Shown here piece after piece: positions 1-4,339 of a stretch of DNA of 7,969 nt. Each line of letters starts with the position of its first letter. Position 1 is the first letter of the stretch. The DNA comes from an uncultured beta proteobacterium (GTDB lineage Bacteria; Pseudomonadota; Gammaproteobacteria; Burkholderiales; Burkholderiaceae): contig CAIYZI010000643.1 of NCBI GenBank assembly GCA_903930665.1, positions 1-7,969 on the forward strand. The letters are read 5' to 3'. Under the pieces are notes generated by a model that saw only the letters and a list, made by a program, of their open reading frames with translations, had not been told where the DNA came from and did no database searches. Both the position numbers and the translations under genes were made by a program.

Positions 1-141
1 CAAGATATAGAGCAAAGATGTACGGTCAATACAGTCACTGGGAATTTTTATGTGATGCGGACGCAGCAATCAAAGCATACGGAAGGCCAGCGAAATTAGA
101 AATATGCATAAATGGTGAGTGGGCTTAATGCCTACTTGCTG
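1..141 (+). repeat. Left copy of 141-bp perfect inverted terminal repeat
   Basis: Bases 1-141 are identical to the reverse complement of 7829-7969 with no mismatch. Identity stops at base 142 (A here, G in the other copy). The repeat contains the 3' end of a gene whose stop is at 126-128, plus 13 bases after it. Because both copies run to the window edges, 141 bp is a minimum length. It could be an inverted duplication or terminal repeat of a linear replicon, or the visible overlap left by a k=141 assembly at a longer inverted repeat. Confidence 0.97.
3..128 (+). CDS. 3' end of unknown protein, left repeat copy (5' partial)
   Basis: An open frame runs from the window edge to TAA at 126-128, giving 41 residues that end in ICINGEWA. 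An internal ATG lies at 18, but it has no convincing ribosome binding site, so the gene most likely begins outside the window. The composition looks protein-like (HWEFLCDADAAIKAYGRP), and the frame is exactly duplicated on the minus strand at the other end. I do not recognise the family. Transcription continues into the plus-strand operon starting at 162, after a 33-base gap with no promoter or terminator that I can see, so this gene is probably its upstream member. It lies wholly inside the terminal repeat. Confidence 0.6.
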   Translation, partial: RYRAKMYGQYSHWEFLCDADAAIKAYGRPAKLEICINGEWA

Positions 142-161
142 AATAAATACAAGGATAAGAA

Positions 162-383
162 ATGAATCACTTAAGTATATTTAAATATCTATCAGAAGAA
201 GGCTCATGCTATGAAACGAGAGCTTTGATTAAATGGTTAAATAATGAACTAAACAATCTTGATGTGATACGCCAAGAGCTTTTAATGATTGTCAAATATC
301 TAGATTTGAAAATGGAAGATGTTGAGCATAATTGTCAAGAATTGCAGCCTAGTGAAATGAGGCTGATGTTGGAAAAGAAATAA
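162..383 (+). CDS. Hypothetical protein, 73 aa
   Basis: This is a small acidic, helix-rich protein that I do not recognise. ATG at 162 is preceded by AAGGA at 151-155 with a 6-base spacer. The middle (ALIKWLNNELNNLDVIRQEL) and the following KYLDLKMEDVEHN look like two or three amphipathic helices, and no metal-binding or catalytic motif is visible. It is the first complete gene of a four-gene operon; its TAA shares a base with the ATG of the next gene (TAATG at 381-385), which indicates translational coupling. The opposite-strand frame here is a shadow. A DNA-binding or regulatory accessory role would be typical of such phage genes but cannot be read from the sequence. Confidence 0.75.
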   Translation: MNHLSIFKYLSEEGSCYETRALIKWLNNELNNLDVIRQELLMIVKYLDLKMEDVEHNCQELQPSEMRLMLEKK

Positions 384-481
384 TGGAAGAGCACGGAGAT
401 GAGGACGAAATAACAGAGTGCCACTATTGCGGTTATAACATAATTTATTGTGATTGCATTGATTTTTACGAGGAAGAATAA
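383..481 (+). CDS. Tiny zinc-ribbon-like protein, 32 aa
   Basis: The start ATG overlaps the preceding stop in TAATG, and the stop at 479-481 overlaps the next ATG in the same way. The 32-residue product is very acidic at both ends (MEEHGDEDE and FYEEE) and has four cysteines in the middle: CHYCGY followed by YCDC. A CxxC knuckle followed by a CxC pair is compatible with binding one zinc ion. The overlaps on both sides and the motif argue that it is a real gene despite its size. Related tiny zinc-ribbon proteins are common in phage early operons, mostly without known function. The specific role is unknown. Confidence 0.6.
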   Translation: MEEHGDEDEITECHYCGYNIIYCDCIDFYEEE

Positions 482-651
482 TGAACTACGAACAGCACAA
501 GAAAGCAGTATTAGAATCACCGAGCGTCTCAAATAGCTTTAAAAAGGTAGTGGAAACCATGGATGAAATGGATTGCGTTAAAGCACTTCATTATGTGCGT
601 GCGTTGCTTCAGATGCACGAGAAACGAGTTAAAGAAGTGCAAGGGTTTTGA
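481..651 (+). CDS. Hypothetical helical protein, 56 aa
   Basis: ATG at 481 overlaps the stop of the upstream gene and the frame closes with TGA at 649-651. The product begins MNYEQHKKAVLESPSVSNSF and continues with a helical stretch rich in charged residues (KALHYVRALLQMHEKRVKEV). It carries no motif I can assign. Start overlap upstream and a two-base gap to the next ATG place it firmly in the operon. A longer reading in another frame begins at 563, but the gene used there starts at 653, so the 563-652 part of that frame is a shadow of this gene. Confidence 0.7.
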   Translation: MNYEQHKKAVLESPSVSNSFKKVVETMDEMDCVKALHYVRALLQMHEKRVKEVQGF

Positions 652-652
652 T

Positions 653-814
653 ATGTTTATTCCATGGGATACAATTTTTACATTTGCAATACTTGGCGCA
701 ATCTTCTATTGGCTACAAACATCCGATAAAAGAGCAATTAAAAAACTTCGAATGGATAGCTATACTAAAGCAGTAAAGGAAGGAAGCAATACAGATTTAT
801 ATTTTAAACAATAG
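653..814 (+). CDS. Small single-pass membrane protein, 53 aa
   Basis: I place the start at ATG 653 because AAGGG at 641-645 precedes it by 7 bases and it follows the upstream stop by one base; the frame is open back to 563, but that extension would overlap the preceding gene. The N-terminal residues include a hydrophobic segment at about 7-21 (TIFTFAILGAIFYWL), a likely single membrane span, followed by a basic patch (KRAIKKLR) and a polar tail. This resembles an inner-membrane-anchored protein with a cytoplasmic C-terminus by the positive-inside rule. It is the last gene before the intrinsic terminator at 819-841. The function is unknown. Confidence 0.7.
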   Translation: MFIPWDTIFTFAILGAIFYWLQTSDKRAIKKLRMDSYTKAVKEGSNTDLYFKQ

Positions 815-818
815 ATAT

Positions 819-841
819 AGGGCTCTTTCGAGCCCTTTTTT
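819..841 (+). terminator. Intrinsic terminator of the left plus-strand operon
   Basis: A seven-pair stem, AGGGCTC (819-825) with GAGCCCT (830-836), encloses a four-base loop TTTC and runs into a T tract ending at 841. It lies five bases after the stop of the membrane-protein gene. The T tract overlaps the stop of the convergent minus-strand gene ending at 840. On the minus strand no T run follows the stem, so termination is expected mainly for plus-strand transcripts. Confidence 0.88.
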
Positions 842-1073
842 ATTCACCTGATTTATTGCGAGCCACATAATCGCTAACCGATTCCCCTAAAGGCTTTTGA
901 TTAACCATTTGCTGAACCCACATCATTAACTTATGAATTGCTTCATTCAAATTATCAGCGCATTCAATCAAGAAAGGCGCGGATAACCGCACCCCTTTAT
1001 GTTGAACCTTTATCGACCACTTTTTAGTGTGAGGAATAAAGAACATAACGAAACTTAACTCATTTACATTCAT
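840..1073 (-). CDS. Hypothetical protein, 77 aa
   Basis: This is the last gene of the recombination operon. ATG at 1073 overlaps the stop of the upstream gene by four bases, and AAGGA sits six bases ahead of it inside a repeated junction sequence. The product has a beta-like N-terminal half (LSFVMFFIPHTKKWSIKVQ), then an amphipathic helix (NLNEAIHKLMMWVQQMV), and a polar tail ending in KSGE. I do not recognise a family or catalytic residues. Its position downstream of the annealing protein makes a minor role in phage recombination or early takeover possible, but that is only context. Confidence 0.7.
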   Translation of the reverse strand: MNVNELSFVMFFIPHTKKWSIKVQHKGVRLSAPFLIECADNLNEAIHKLMMWVQQMVNQKPLGESVSDYVARNKSGE

Positions 1074-1085
1074 TGCAAATCCTTC
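1067..1085. repeat. Repeated gene-junction sequence, copy 1
   Basis: This 19-base stretch matches 1274-1292 at 18 of 19 positions. In both places it spans the last four codons (KDLQ), the stop, and the next start of minus-strand genes, and it contains the AAGGA that serves as ribosome binding site. The only difference lies near the stop (C at 1071, T at 1278), so one copy uses TGA and the other TAA. Confidence 0.8.
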
Positions 1086-1276
1086 AAAACAATTAATTTT
1101 ACACCATAAAAATATTCAATATCTTGAGTACTTTGACTATCAAAATATTTATCGACAAATACTCGAAGTTGATACATTTCTTGCTCATTGATAATCATAA
1201 CACATGGAGCTAAACCGGCATTTGAATGAGCACAATGATGCTTCATTATTTTATCTACAATTAAAGGTATATCCAT
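1070..1276 (-). CDS. Hypothetical protein, 68 aa
   Basis: ATG at 1276 lies directly after the TAA of the annealing-protein gene, and its own TGA overlaps the next ATG. The product begins MDIPLIVDKIMKHHCAHSNA and includes a probable strand-helix unit (CVMIINEQEMYQLRVFVDKYF). I recognise no domain. Its last four residues (KDLQ) are the same as those of the annealing protein immediately upstream, and the DNA around the two stop-start junctions is nearly identical (see the repeat at 1067-1085 and 1274-1292). The tight spacing supports it as a genuine, translationally coupled gene of unknown function. Confidence 0.7.
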   Translation of the reverse strand: MDIPLIVDKIMKHHCAHSNAGLAPCVMIINEQEMYQLRVFVDKYFDSQSTQDIEYFYGVKLIVLKDLQ

Positions 1277-1292
1277 TTATTGCAAATCCTTC
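1274..1292. repeat. Repeated gene-junction sequence, copy 2
   Basis: This is the second copy of the junction sequence at 1067-1085, placed 207 bases away, exactly one gene length. It includes the end of the annealing-protein gene and the ATG of the 68-residue gene. Either the junction was duplicated together with a gene that has since diverged or been replaced, or it is a reused ribosome-binding module. Confidence 0.8.
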
Positions 1293-2185
1293 GGTAATAT
1301 TTCGCCTGTTTCGGGGCCTGTTTTAATATCCATTTTCATTTCAGGAAGTGACTCGTTATCAATTGATTTCTTATTTTTAGCAAGAAATTCTTTGAGCTCT
1401 TTTTTTCCCTCTGCAACAATAGCATTGCCAATATCAAAGAAATCCTCTCGCTGCGCCATGCCGTCTTTAATCGATTTATAGATAGATTTAAGCGTGACAA
1501 TCTCTTGAGGTATAGTTGCATCAAGGTTATGGCCTAAGCGCTTCTCTAGATGCTCTACCTTAACCCCAATCTCATCAAATGCAGCAATCATTTTTCTGAT
1601 TTGTTCCGCAATTGGCACGTCGGATGATTCAAGAGTTCTTGCGCATCGTTCAACAGCAGCTTCGATAACATCTCCAGGTATAATCCCAAGAATGCAAGCC
1701 CTGAGGCGTCTTGCGCCCTGGTTTGCAACGAGCTCGTAAATATCTCTGCTGTCCGTAAGTCTTTTTGAACCTTGCTTAGTATCTCGTTTATGTTGGACAT
1801 GGAACACCTTTGTTATTCTAGTATTAGTTTGTAAATCGATTGCATAAGCCTCAGCAACCGATACCCCGTTTGATTGTGATATTTCTCTTATTCCGCAATC
1901 TAAATTGCCCCATGACTGCGCCATAGCCTCAGCAAGGCGAATTGAAGGCCCTTTAACAAGCGTTCCACCTCGTGGGTAGGCATACATGGCTTGCTCTGCT
2001 AAAAAAGGCCTTTTACACGCCTCTATGATAGCCATATAGCTTTCATGTTGATTCCTAGGAAATTTCTTGGCAATAACGTAACTTGCTTGAACCTCGGCAA
2101 CCGCTCTTGCTTCGCTTGTCGCCTGTAAAGCTGTATCTTTTTCCACTTCTTTAGGGGCATTAAAGCCTAGATGCATTTCATTCAT
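1277..2185 (-). CDS. Putative single-strand annealing protein (Redbeta/RecT-like)
   Basis: Phage single-strand annealing proteins coat resected 3' tails and pair them with complementary strands, working with a 5'-3' exonuclease. The 302-residue product has a conserved-looking core at about 50-200: a helix (YMAIIEACKRPFLAEQAM), the block YPRGGTLVKGPSIRLAEAMA, then WGNLDCGIRE, DIYELVANQGARRLRACILG and IIPGDVIEAAVERCA. I associate this pattern with phage recombinases of the Redbeta/RecT superfamily, and the nearby RecE-like exonuclease supports it. The C-terminal third is charged and helical, ending in KDLQ. I prefer ATG 2185, which has AGAGGG eight bases upstream; GTG 2194 is also in frame. The start overlaps the preceding small gene. 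Assignment rests on remembered family features rather than alignment. Confidence 0.75.
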   Translation of the reverse strand: MNEMHLGFNAPKEVEKDTALQATSEARAVAEVQASYVIAKKFPRNQHESYMAIIEACKRPFLAEQAMYAYPRGGTLVKGPSIRLAEAMAQSWGNLDCGIREISQSNGVSVAEAYAIDLQTNTRITKVFHVQHKRDTKQGSKRLTDSRDIYELVANQGARRLRACILGIIPGDVIEAAVERCARTLESSDVPIAEQIRKMIAAFDEIGVKVEHLEKRLGHNLDATIPQEIVTLKSIYKSIKDGMAQREDFFDIGNAIVAEGKKELKEFLAKNKKSIDNESLPEMKMDIKTGPETGEILPKDLQ

Positions 2186-2357
2186 CTTTTTCACCCTCTC
2201 TGATGATATTTCCCAAACAATGCTCAGTTAAAACTTGCATTTGACGCTCAAGATTAATAATTCTCTCTTGGGAGGCCAAAAAGAACCGCTGTAACACATC
2301 AAGCTGAGTAACTAATTTATCAAAAAAAGCTTTTAATTCTTCTGCGTTCTCAATCAT
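2178..2357 (-). CDS. Small coiled-coil protein between recE-like and annealing-protein genes
   Basis: The 59-residue product is almost entirely predicted helix, with hydrophobic residues at heptad-like spacing (LKAFFDKLVTQLDVLQRFF, then ERIINLERQMQVLTEHCL), suggesting a short coiled coil and oligomerisation. ATG 2357 is preferred: GGAG lies nine bases upstream and the gene overlaps the exonuclease stop by eight bases. An upstream in-frame TTG at 2363 is less likely. Its end overlaps the annealing-protein start. Sitting exactly between exonuclease and annealing protein, it might bridge or regulate the two, but this is inferred from position alone. I do not recognise a named family. Confidence 0.65.
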   Translation of the reverse strand: MIENAEELKAFFDKLVTQLDVLQRFFLASQERIINLERQMQVLTEHCLGNIIREGEKDE

Positions 2358-3192
2358 GGTCAACTTCTCCTAGTTGTTGGTAATTCGCATATTTAGGGAG
2401 GGCTATTGTAGCAAATGGATAGCTCGGGAATGATTCTTTCATGCGGCACTCGTATAATTGCATCATCAATGTATTGAATTGCTCTACGCCATAGTCAATG
2501 CATTCTTCATCAAGTTCATACACTGCAACCGCATTCGGCTCTTCTTTTTCCACCGCAATAAAAACAAACTTTTCCATGATTATTTCGATGCTTTTTAAAG
2601 CTTCGTAAATCATGCCTGCTTGCAGGAAATAGCCATAGTTAAGTGCTGAGCGCTGGAAGGCATAGTATGAGGCATCATTTGTACTTTTAAGGTCGCCCAC
2701 CAAAGTTCCATTCCAGATATCCGGCCTAACCTTGCACTGCAATCCTGTTTCTTGGTGCGTAAAATAGATTGATTGCTCAATCCTTGCGTCCTTAAGAACC
2801 GCTTGCGCAAGCTCATGGTCGCGAATTGATAGTCCCATTTTCAATGCTTGGCTTAGCATGTCTTGGTCGATAACCATTCGCCCTTGTACGCCACACATAA
2901 ACTTCTCATATTCAATCTTTCCGGCCTTAGTTCTTCGGTCGAACGATGGCTTAATCACATAGCGTTCATCGGCTTTATGAGGCTCAAGCACGATTGTATG
3001 AACTACATCACCCATAATAAGCGCTGGAGTGGATGCTGGAGTCACATAATCAGGATTATGGAATCTTTTATGGTAATGATACGGACTTCTCTTAAACTGC
3101 ATGAGCACCGAGCGACTGATTCCTGATGAACTGTGATAAAGTTCGTTGGGAATATCATGGATTCCATCGTCAAGTTGTATTCTATCTTGCAT
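2350..3192 (-). CDS. recE: RecE-like (exonuclease VIII-type) PD-(D/E)XK nuclease
   Basis: This enzyme should degrade the 5' strand of double-stranded DNA ends, leaving 3' tails for the annealing protein. The 280-residue length fits the stand-alone nuclease domain rather than the long E. coli RecE. Motifs are visible in order: the N-terminal IPNELYHSSSGISRSVL typical of RecE-like nucleases; GDVVHTIVLEP (about 61-71) with the conserved His and Glu; RPD (156-158); GDLKST (166-171), supplying the catalytic Asp and Lys of the PD-DxK core; and the QAGMIY helix (191-196), the Q(x4)Y element of RecB-family nucleases. All expected catalytic residues seem present. ATG 3192 has a strong AGGAGG five bases upstream. 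It is first in its operon, directly downstream of the divergent operator region. Confidence 0.88.
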   Translation of the reverse strand: MQDRIQLDDGIHDIPNELYHSSSGISRSVLMQFKRSPYHYHKRFHNPDYVTPASTPALIMGDVVHTIVLEPHKADERYVIKPSFDRRTKAGKIEYEKFMCGVQGRMVIDQDMLSQALKMGLSIRDHELAQAVLKDARIEQSIYFTHQETGLQCKVRPDIWNGTLVGDLKSTNDASYYAFQRSALNYGYFLQAGMIYEALKSIEIIMEKFVFIAVEKEEPNAVAVYELDEECIDYGVEQFNTLMMQLYECRMKESFPSYPFATIALPKYANYQQLGEVDHD

Positions 3193-3210
3193 TTACCCTC
3201 CTAAATGGTC

Positions 3211-3239
3211 TTGTTATTATTATGAATTTACACTATTAT
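3211..3239 (+). promoter_or_regulatory. Putative rightward promoter for cro operon
   Basis: A -35 element TTGTTA (3211-3216) and a -10 element TATTAT (3234-3239) are separated by 17 bases. They match the sigma-70 consensus at four and five of six positions. The -10 lies within operator 1, consistent with repression by Cro. The start would fall about 25-30 bases ahead of the cro ATG. Confidence 0.65.
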
Positions 3240-3258
3240 GTTACCATAAAAATGTAAA
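3227..3258. promoter_or_regulatory. Operator 1, 32-bp imperfect palindrome between recE and cro
   Basis: The arms at 3227-3240 and 3245-3258 are inverted copies at 12 of 14 positions around a TTAC centre. The half-site reads roughly TTTACAnTnTTATG. It overlaps the -10 of the rightward promoter and the candidate leftward promoter, so a bound repressor would block both. A related 32-bp element recurs at 4266-4297. The adjacent Cro-like gene is the obvious ligand source. Only one such site is seen here, whereas lambda-type control regions carry three adjacent operators. Confidence 0.72.
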
Positions 3259-3261
3259 CAA
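3233..3261 (-). promoter_or_regulatory. Possible leftward promoter for the recombination operon
   Basis: On the minus strand TTGTTT (3261-3256) is followed after 17 bases by TAATAG (3238-3233), with CATAAT overlapping it. The match to consensus is modest. It would share its -10 region with the rightward promoter and overlap operator 1, so one repressor could control both directions. A promoter for this operon is expected somewhere in 3193-3273. Confidence 0.35.
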
Positions 3262-3273
3262 TAGGAATAGAAA

Positions 3274-3465
3274 ATGAGAATAAAAGAGTTATTAGAATAT
3301 TATGGAACTCACGCGAATATTATGCGCGAAACAAAAGTCGGATCTACTTCGATTGTTAACTGGAAAAAGCAAGGATTTATTCCTATTTTAAGCCAACTTA
3401 AGATTGAAAAAGTAACAAGAGGACTTTTTGTGGCTCGATTAGAGGATGCACGCCGACAGGATTAA
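3274..3465 (+). CDS. cro: Cro-like repressor, P22 Cro type
   Basis: This is a 63-residue DNA-binding protein, close in length to P22 Cro (61) and lambda Cro (66). The start MRIKELLEYYGT followed by a helix-turn-helix at about 12-31 (HANIMRETKVGSTSIVNWKK) parallels the P22 Cro pattern of KDVIDHFGT then a helix pair ending in a Q/NWK motif. It probably binds as a dimer to the palindromes at 3227-3258 and 4266-4297 and lowers early transcription. ATG 3274 has AGGAA six bases upstream. It is the first gene of the rightward operon, divergent from the RecE-like gene. The partner CI-type repressor is not present in the window. YdaS-like regulators are a close alternative label. Confidence 0.8.
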   Translation: MRIKELLEYYGTHANIMRETKVGSTSIVNWKKQGFIPILSQLKIEKVTRGLFVARLEDARRQD

Positions 3466-3484
3466 TAATAATAAGGAGCAGCAC

Positions 3485-3655
3485 ATGATAGAAGTCAACC
3501 TTGGGGATAGAGACGTACAGTTAAGGGCGGTAATTAAAAGCAATTTGGTATGCGGGGATTTAACTAAAATTGATGAATTGGCCGATAATATATTAGGGGA
3601 TATCTGTGATTTATTGGAGAACTTCCAGACCCGAATCCATAGAGAGGAAGAATAA
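3485..3655 (+). CDS. Hypothetical protein, 56 aa
   Basis: I take ATG 3485 as the start because AAGGAG at 3473-3478 lies six bases upstream; the frame is open to 3446 but that would overlap cro without a ribosome binding site. The product starts MIEVNLGDRDVQLRAVIKS and continues with an acidic helical stretch (KIDELADNILGDICDLLENF). In lambdoid phages the gene after cro is usually cII, a tetrameric activator with a helix-turn-helix. I see no clear helix-turn-helix here and the protein is shorter than CII (97 residues), so I leave it unnamed. The next gene starts two bases after its stop. Confidence 0.7.
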   Translation: MIEVNLGDRDVQLRAVIKSNLVCGDLTKIDELADNILGDICDLLENFQTRIHREEE

Positions 3656-3657
3656 TC

Positions 3658-3969
3658 ATGTGGATTAAGATTAAATACAGGGATAGAAAAGAAATAATCA
3701 ACGGGGATCGAATCAGCAAGATTTGCCTTATTGAAGATACATTATACATTAATTACCAGCATAAAGAGTTTTCTAAATTTATCTTTGAAAGTGTAAACGA
3801 AGCTAATGCATGGTATCAAGGCATGGAATTGGCGCTTAATGGCATTGATTATTTTGTTGAAAGCATTGATGACCTTTCCCCCGATTACATCAAGCCTTTA
3901 TTTCAGTCAAAAAATGAAGCATTCCACCGTCATTTGATGCTCAAAGAAATCCTTACCGAAAATATTTAA
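3658..3969 (+). CDS. Hypothetical protein, 103 aa
   Basis: ATG 3658 follows the previous stop by two bases, with GAGGAAG about eight bases upstream. The protein begins with beta-like segments (WIKIKYRDRKEIINGDRISK, then TLYINYQHKEF), followed by a helix (SVNEANAWYQGMELALNGI) and a C-terminal charged helix (NEAFHRHLMLKEILTE). No catalytic or nucleic-acid-binding signature is evident and I do not recognise the family. It is the last gene before the hairpin-rich gap leading to the replication genes, a position held by cII or similar regulators in lambdoid phages. Confidence 0.72.
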   Translation: MWIKIKYRDRKEIINGDRISKICLIEDTLYINYQHKEFSKFIFESVNEANAWYQGMELALNGIDYFVESIDDLSPDYIKPLFQSKNEAFHRHLMLKEILTENI

Positions 3970-4016
3970 TCCAAGGGTGTCGCGTCTACTTAGGAGGGTA
4001 AGGCGCGACTTGGATT
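3968..4016 (+). repeat. Long bulged stem-loop just after the 103-aa gene
   Basis: AATCCAAG (3968-3975) pairs perfectly with CTTGGATT (4009-4016), and TCGCG (3980-3984) pairs with CGCGA (4004-4008), giving 13 base pairs with a four-base bulge GGTG on one side. Inside, CTTA and TAAG (3989-3992, 3997-4000 region and following G) can flank a GGAGGG loop. There is no T tract after it, so it is not a typical terminator. It could be a structured RNA, a processing site or a protein-binding site. Confidence 0.65.
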
Positions 4017-4158
4017 CAAATATTCTTATTCTAAACAAGGAAGCAGCAGTTGCTTTCCGCATTCTAATGGCTTTGGGCGCATAGCGCAACAAAATTAAAA
4101 AAATTAATGATTATAAAAAACGCAACCTATTGAATCATATCGATAAATACATTAGGAT

Positions 4159-4196
4159 GTTACCCACAAGATGTATCTAAACACCTCGCGGGTAAC
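4159..4196. repeat. Inverted repeat GTTACCC / GGGTAAC
   Basis: Arms 4159-4165 and 4190-4196 are perfect seven-base inverted copies around a 24-base loop. The sequence after it (TGGGGTGGG, 4197-4205) could compete for pairing with ACCCAC in the left arm, so alternative folds are possible. No T tract follows. Confidence 0.6.
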
Positions 4197-4207
4197 TGGG
4201 GTGGGAT

Positions 4208-4232
4208 AAGCATGTATTTGCCGTACATGCTT
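4208..4232. repeat. Perfect 9-bp hairpin AAGCATGTA / TACATGCTT
   Basis: Arms 4208-4216 and 4224-4232 are perfect inverted copies separated by a seven-base loop. It is the second of three hairpins in tandem and is not followed by a run of T. It could act in RNA or as a protein-binding palindrome in DNA. Confidence 0.72.
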
Positions 4233-4240
4233 TAGATGCA

Positions 4241-4264
4241 TTTAATCCTCTTCCCAGGATTAAA
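4241..4264. repeat. Perfect 9-bp hairpin TTTAATCCT / AGGATTAAA
   Basis: Arms 4241-4249 and 4256-4264 are perfect inverted copies around a CTTCCC loop. It ends one base before operator 2. The candidate -35 TTCCCA lies in its loop and the first base of its right arm, so hairpin formation or protein binding here could influence that promoter. Confidence 0.72.
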
Positions 4265-4278
4265 CATGACACTATTAT
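4251..4278 (+). promoter_or_regulatory. Candidate promoter for the O-like replication gene
   Basis: TTCCCA (4251-4256) and TATTAT (4273-4278) are separated by 16 bases. The -10 occupies the same place within operator 2 as the -10 of the rightward promoter does within operator 1, which supports a second repressor-controlled promoter. The -35 is weak (four of six matches). Confidence 0.42.
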
Positions 4279-4297
4279 GTAACCATTTTAGTGTAAA
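4266..4297. promoter_or_regulatory. Operator 2, related to the cro operator
   Basis: This 32-bp element aligns with operator 1 without gaps, sharing a central block ACACTATTATGT.ACCAT and a terminal TGTAAA. Its own arms match at 10 of 14 positions, with ACACTA in both half-sites. It lies 43 bases before the start of the O-like gene and overlaps the candidate -10 there, which suggests that the same Cro-like (or absent CI-like) protein controls the replication genes directly. Confidence 0.68.
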
Positions 4298-4339
4298 TGC
4301 AACCCCTTGGAGGAAATATTTTTTACACAAGGAGTTTGT

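Larger units (their letters stand above)
3970..4339. other. 370-bp gene-poor, hairpin-rich region upstream of the replication genes
   Basis: No convincing gene with a ribosome binding site is seen here. The region contains four inverted repeats (3968-4016, 4159-4196, 4208-4232, 4241-4264), an A-rich stretch at 4088-4120, a TATCGATA palindrome at 4138-4145, and operator 2 with a candidate promoter. A frame from GTG 3977 to TAG 4084 encodes 35 residues (ending AFRILMALGA) but lacks a properly spaced Shine-Dalgarno. The density of hairpins suggests a structured transcript or a DNA site used in replication or regulation. Confidence 0.6.

Noticed and set aside
335..532. 65-residue hydrophobic minus-strand frame
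   Set aside because: It lies opposite a tight plus-strand operon with overlapping starts and stops and good ribosome binding sites, and has none itself.
1336..2816. Additional minus-strand frames at 1336-1524, 1588-1800 and 2610-2816
   Set aside because: They lie inside the annealing-protein and RecE-like genes in other frames and are shadows of those coherent products.
2863..3126. 87-residue plus-strand frame opposite the RecE-like gene
   Set aside because: The opposite strand carries the RecE-like gene with catalytic motifs, and this frame has no ribosome binding site.
3907..4092. 61-residue minus-strand frame over the hairpin region
   Set aside because: It overlaps the end of the 103-residue gene on the opposite strand, has no ribosome binding site, and an arginine-rich composition expected from the antisense of this sequence.
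4160..4168. DnaA box TTACCCACA
   Set aside because: It differs by one base from TTATCCACA at the invariant fourth position and is explained by the inverted repeat GTTACCC/GGGTAAC; a single such site is weak evidence.
4159..4264. tRNA or tRNA-like gene in the hairpin cluster
   Set aside because: There is no T-loop motif of the GGTTCGAnTCC type and the stems do not fit a cloverleaf.
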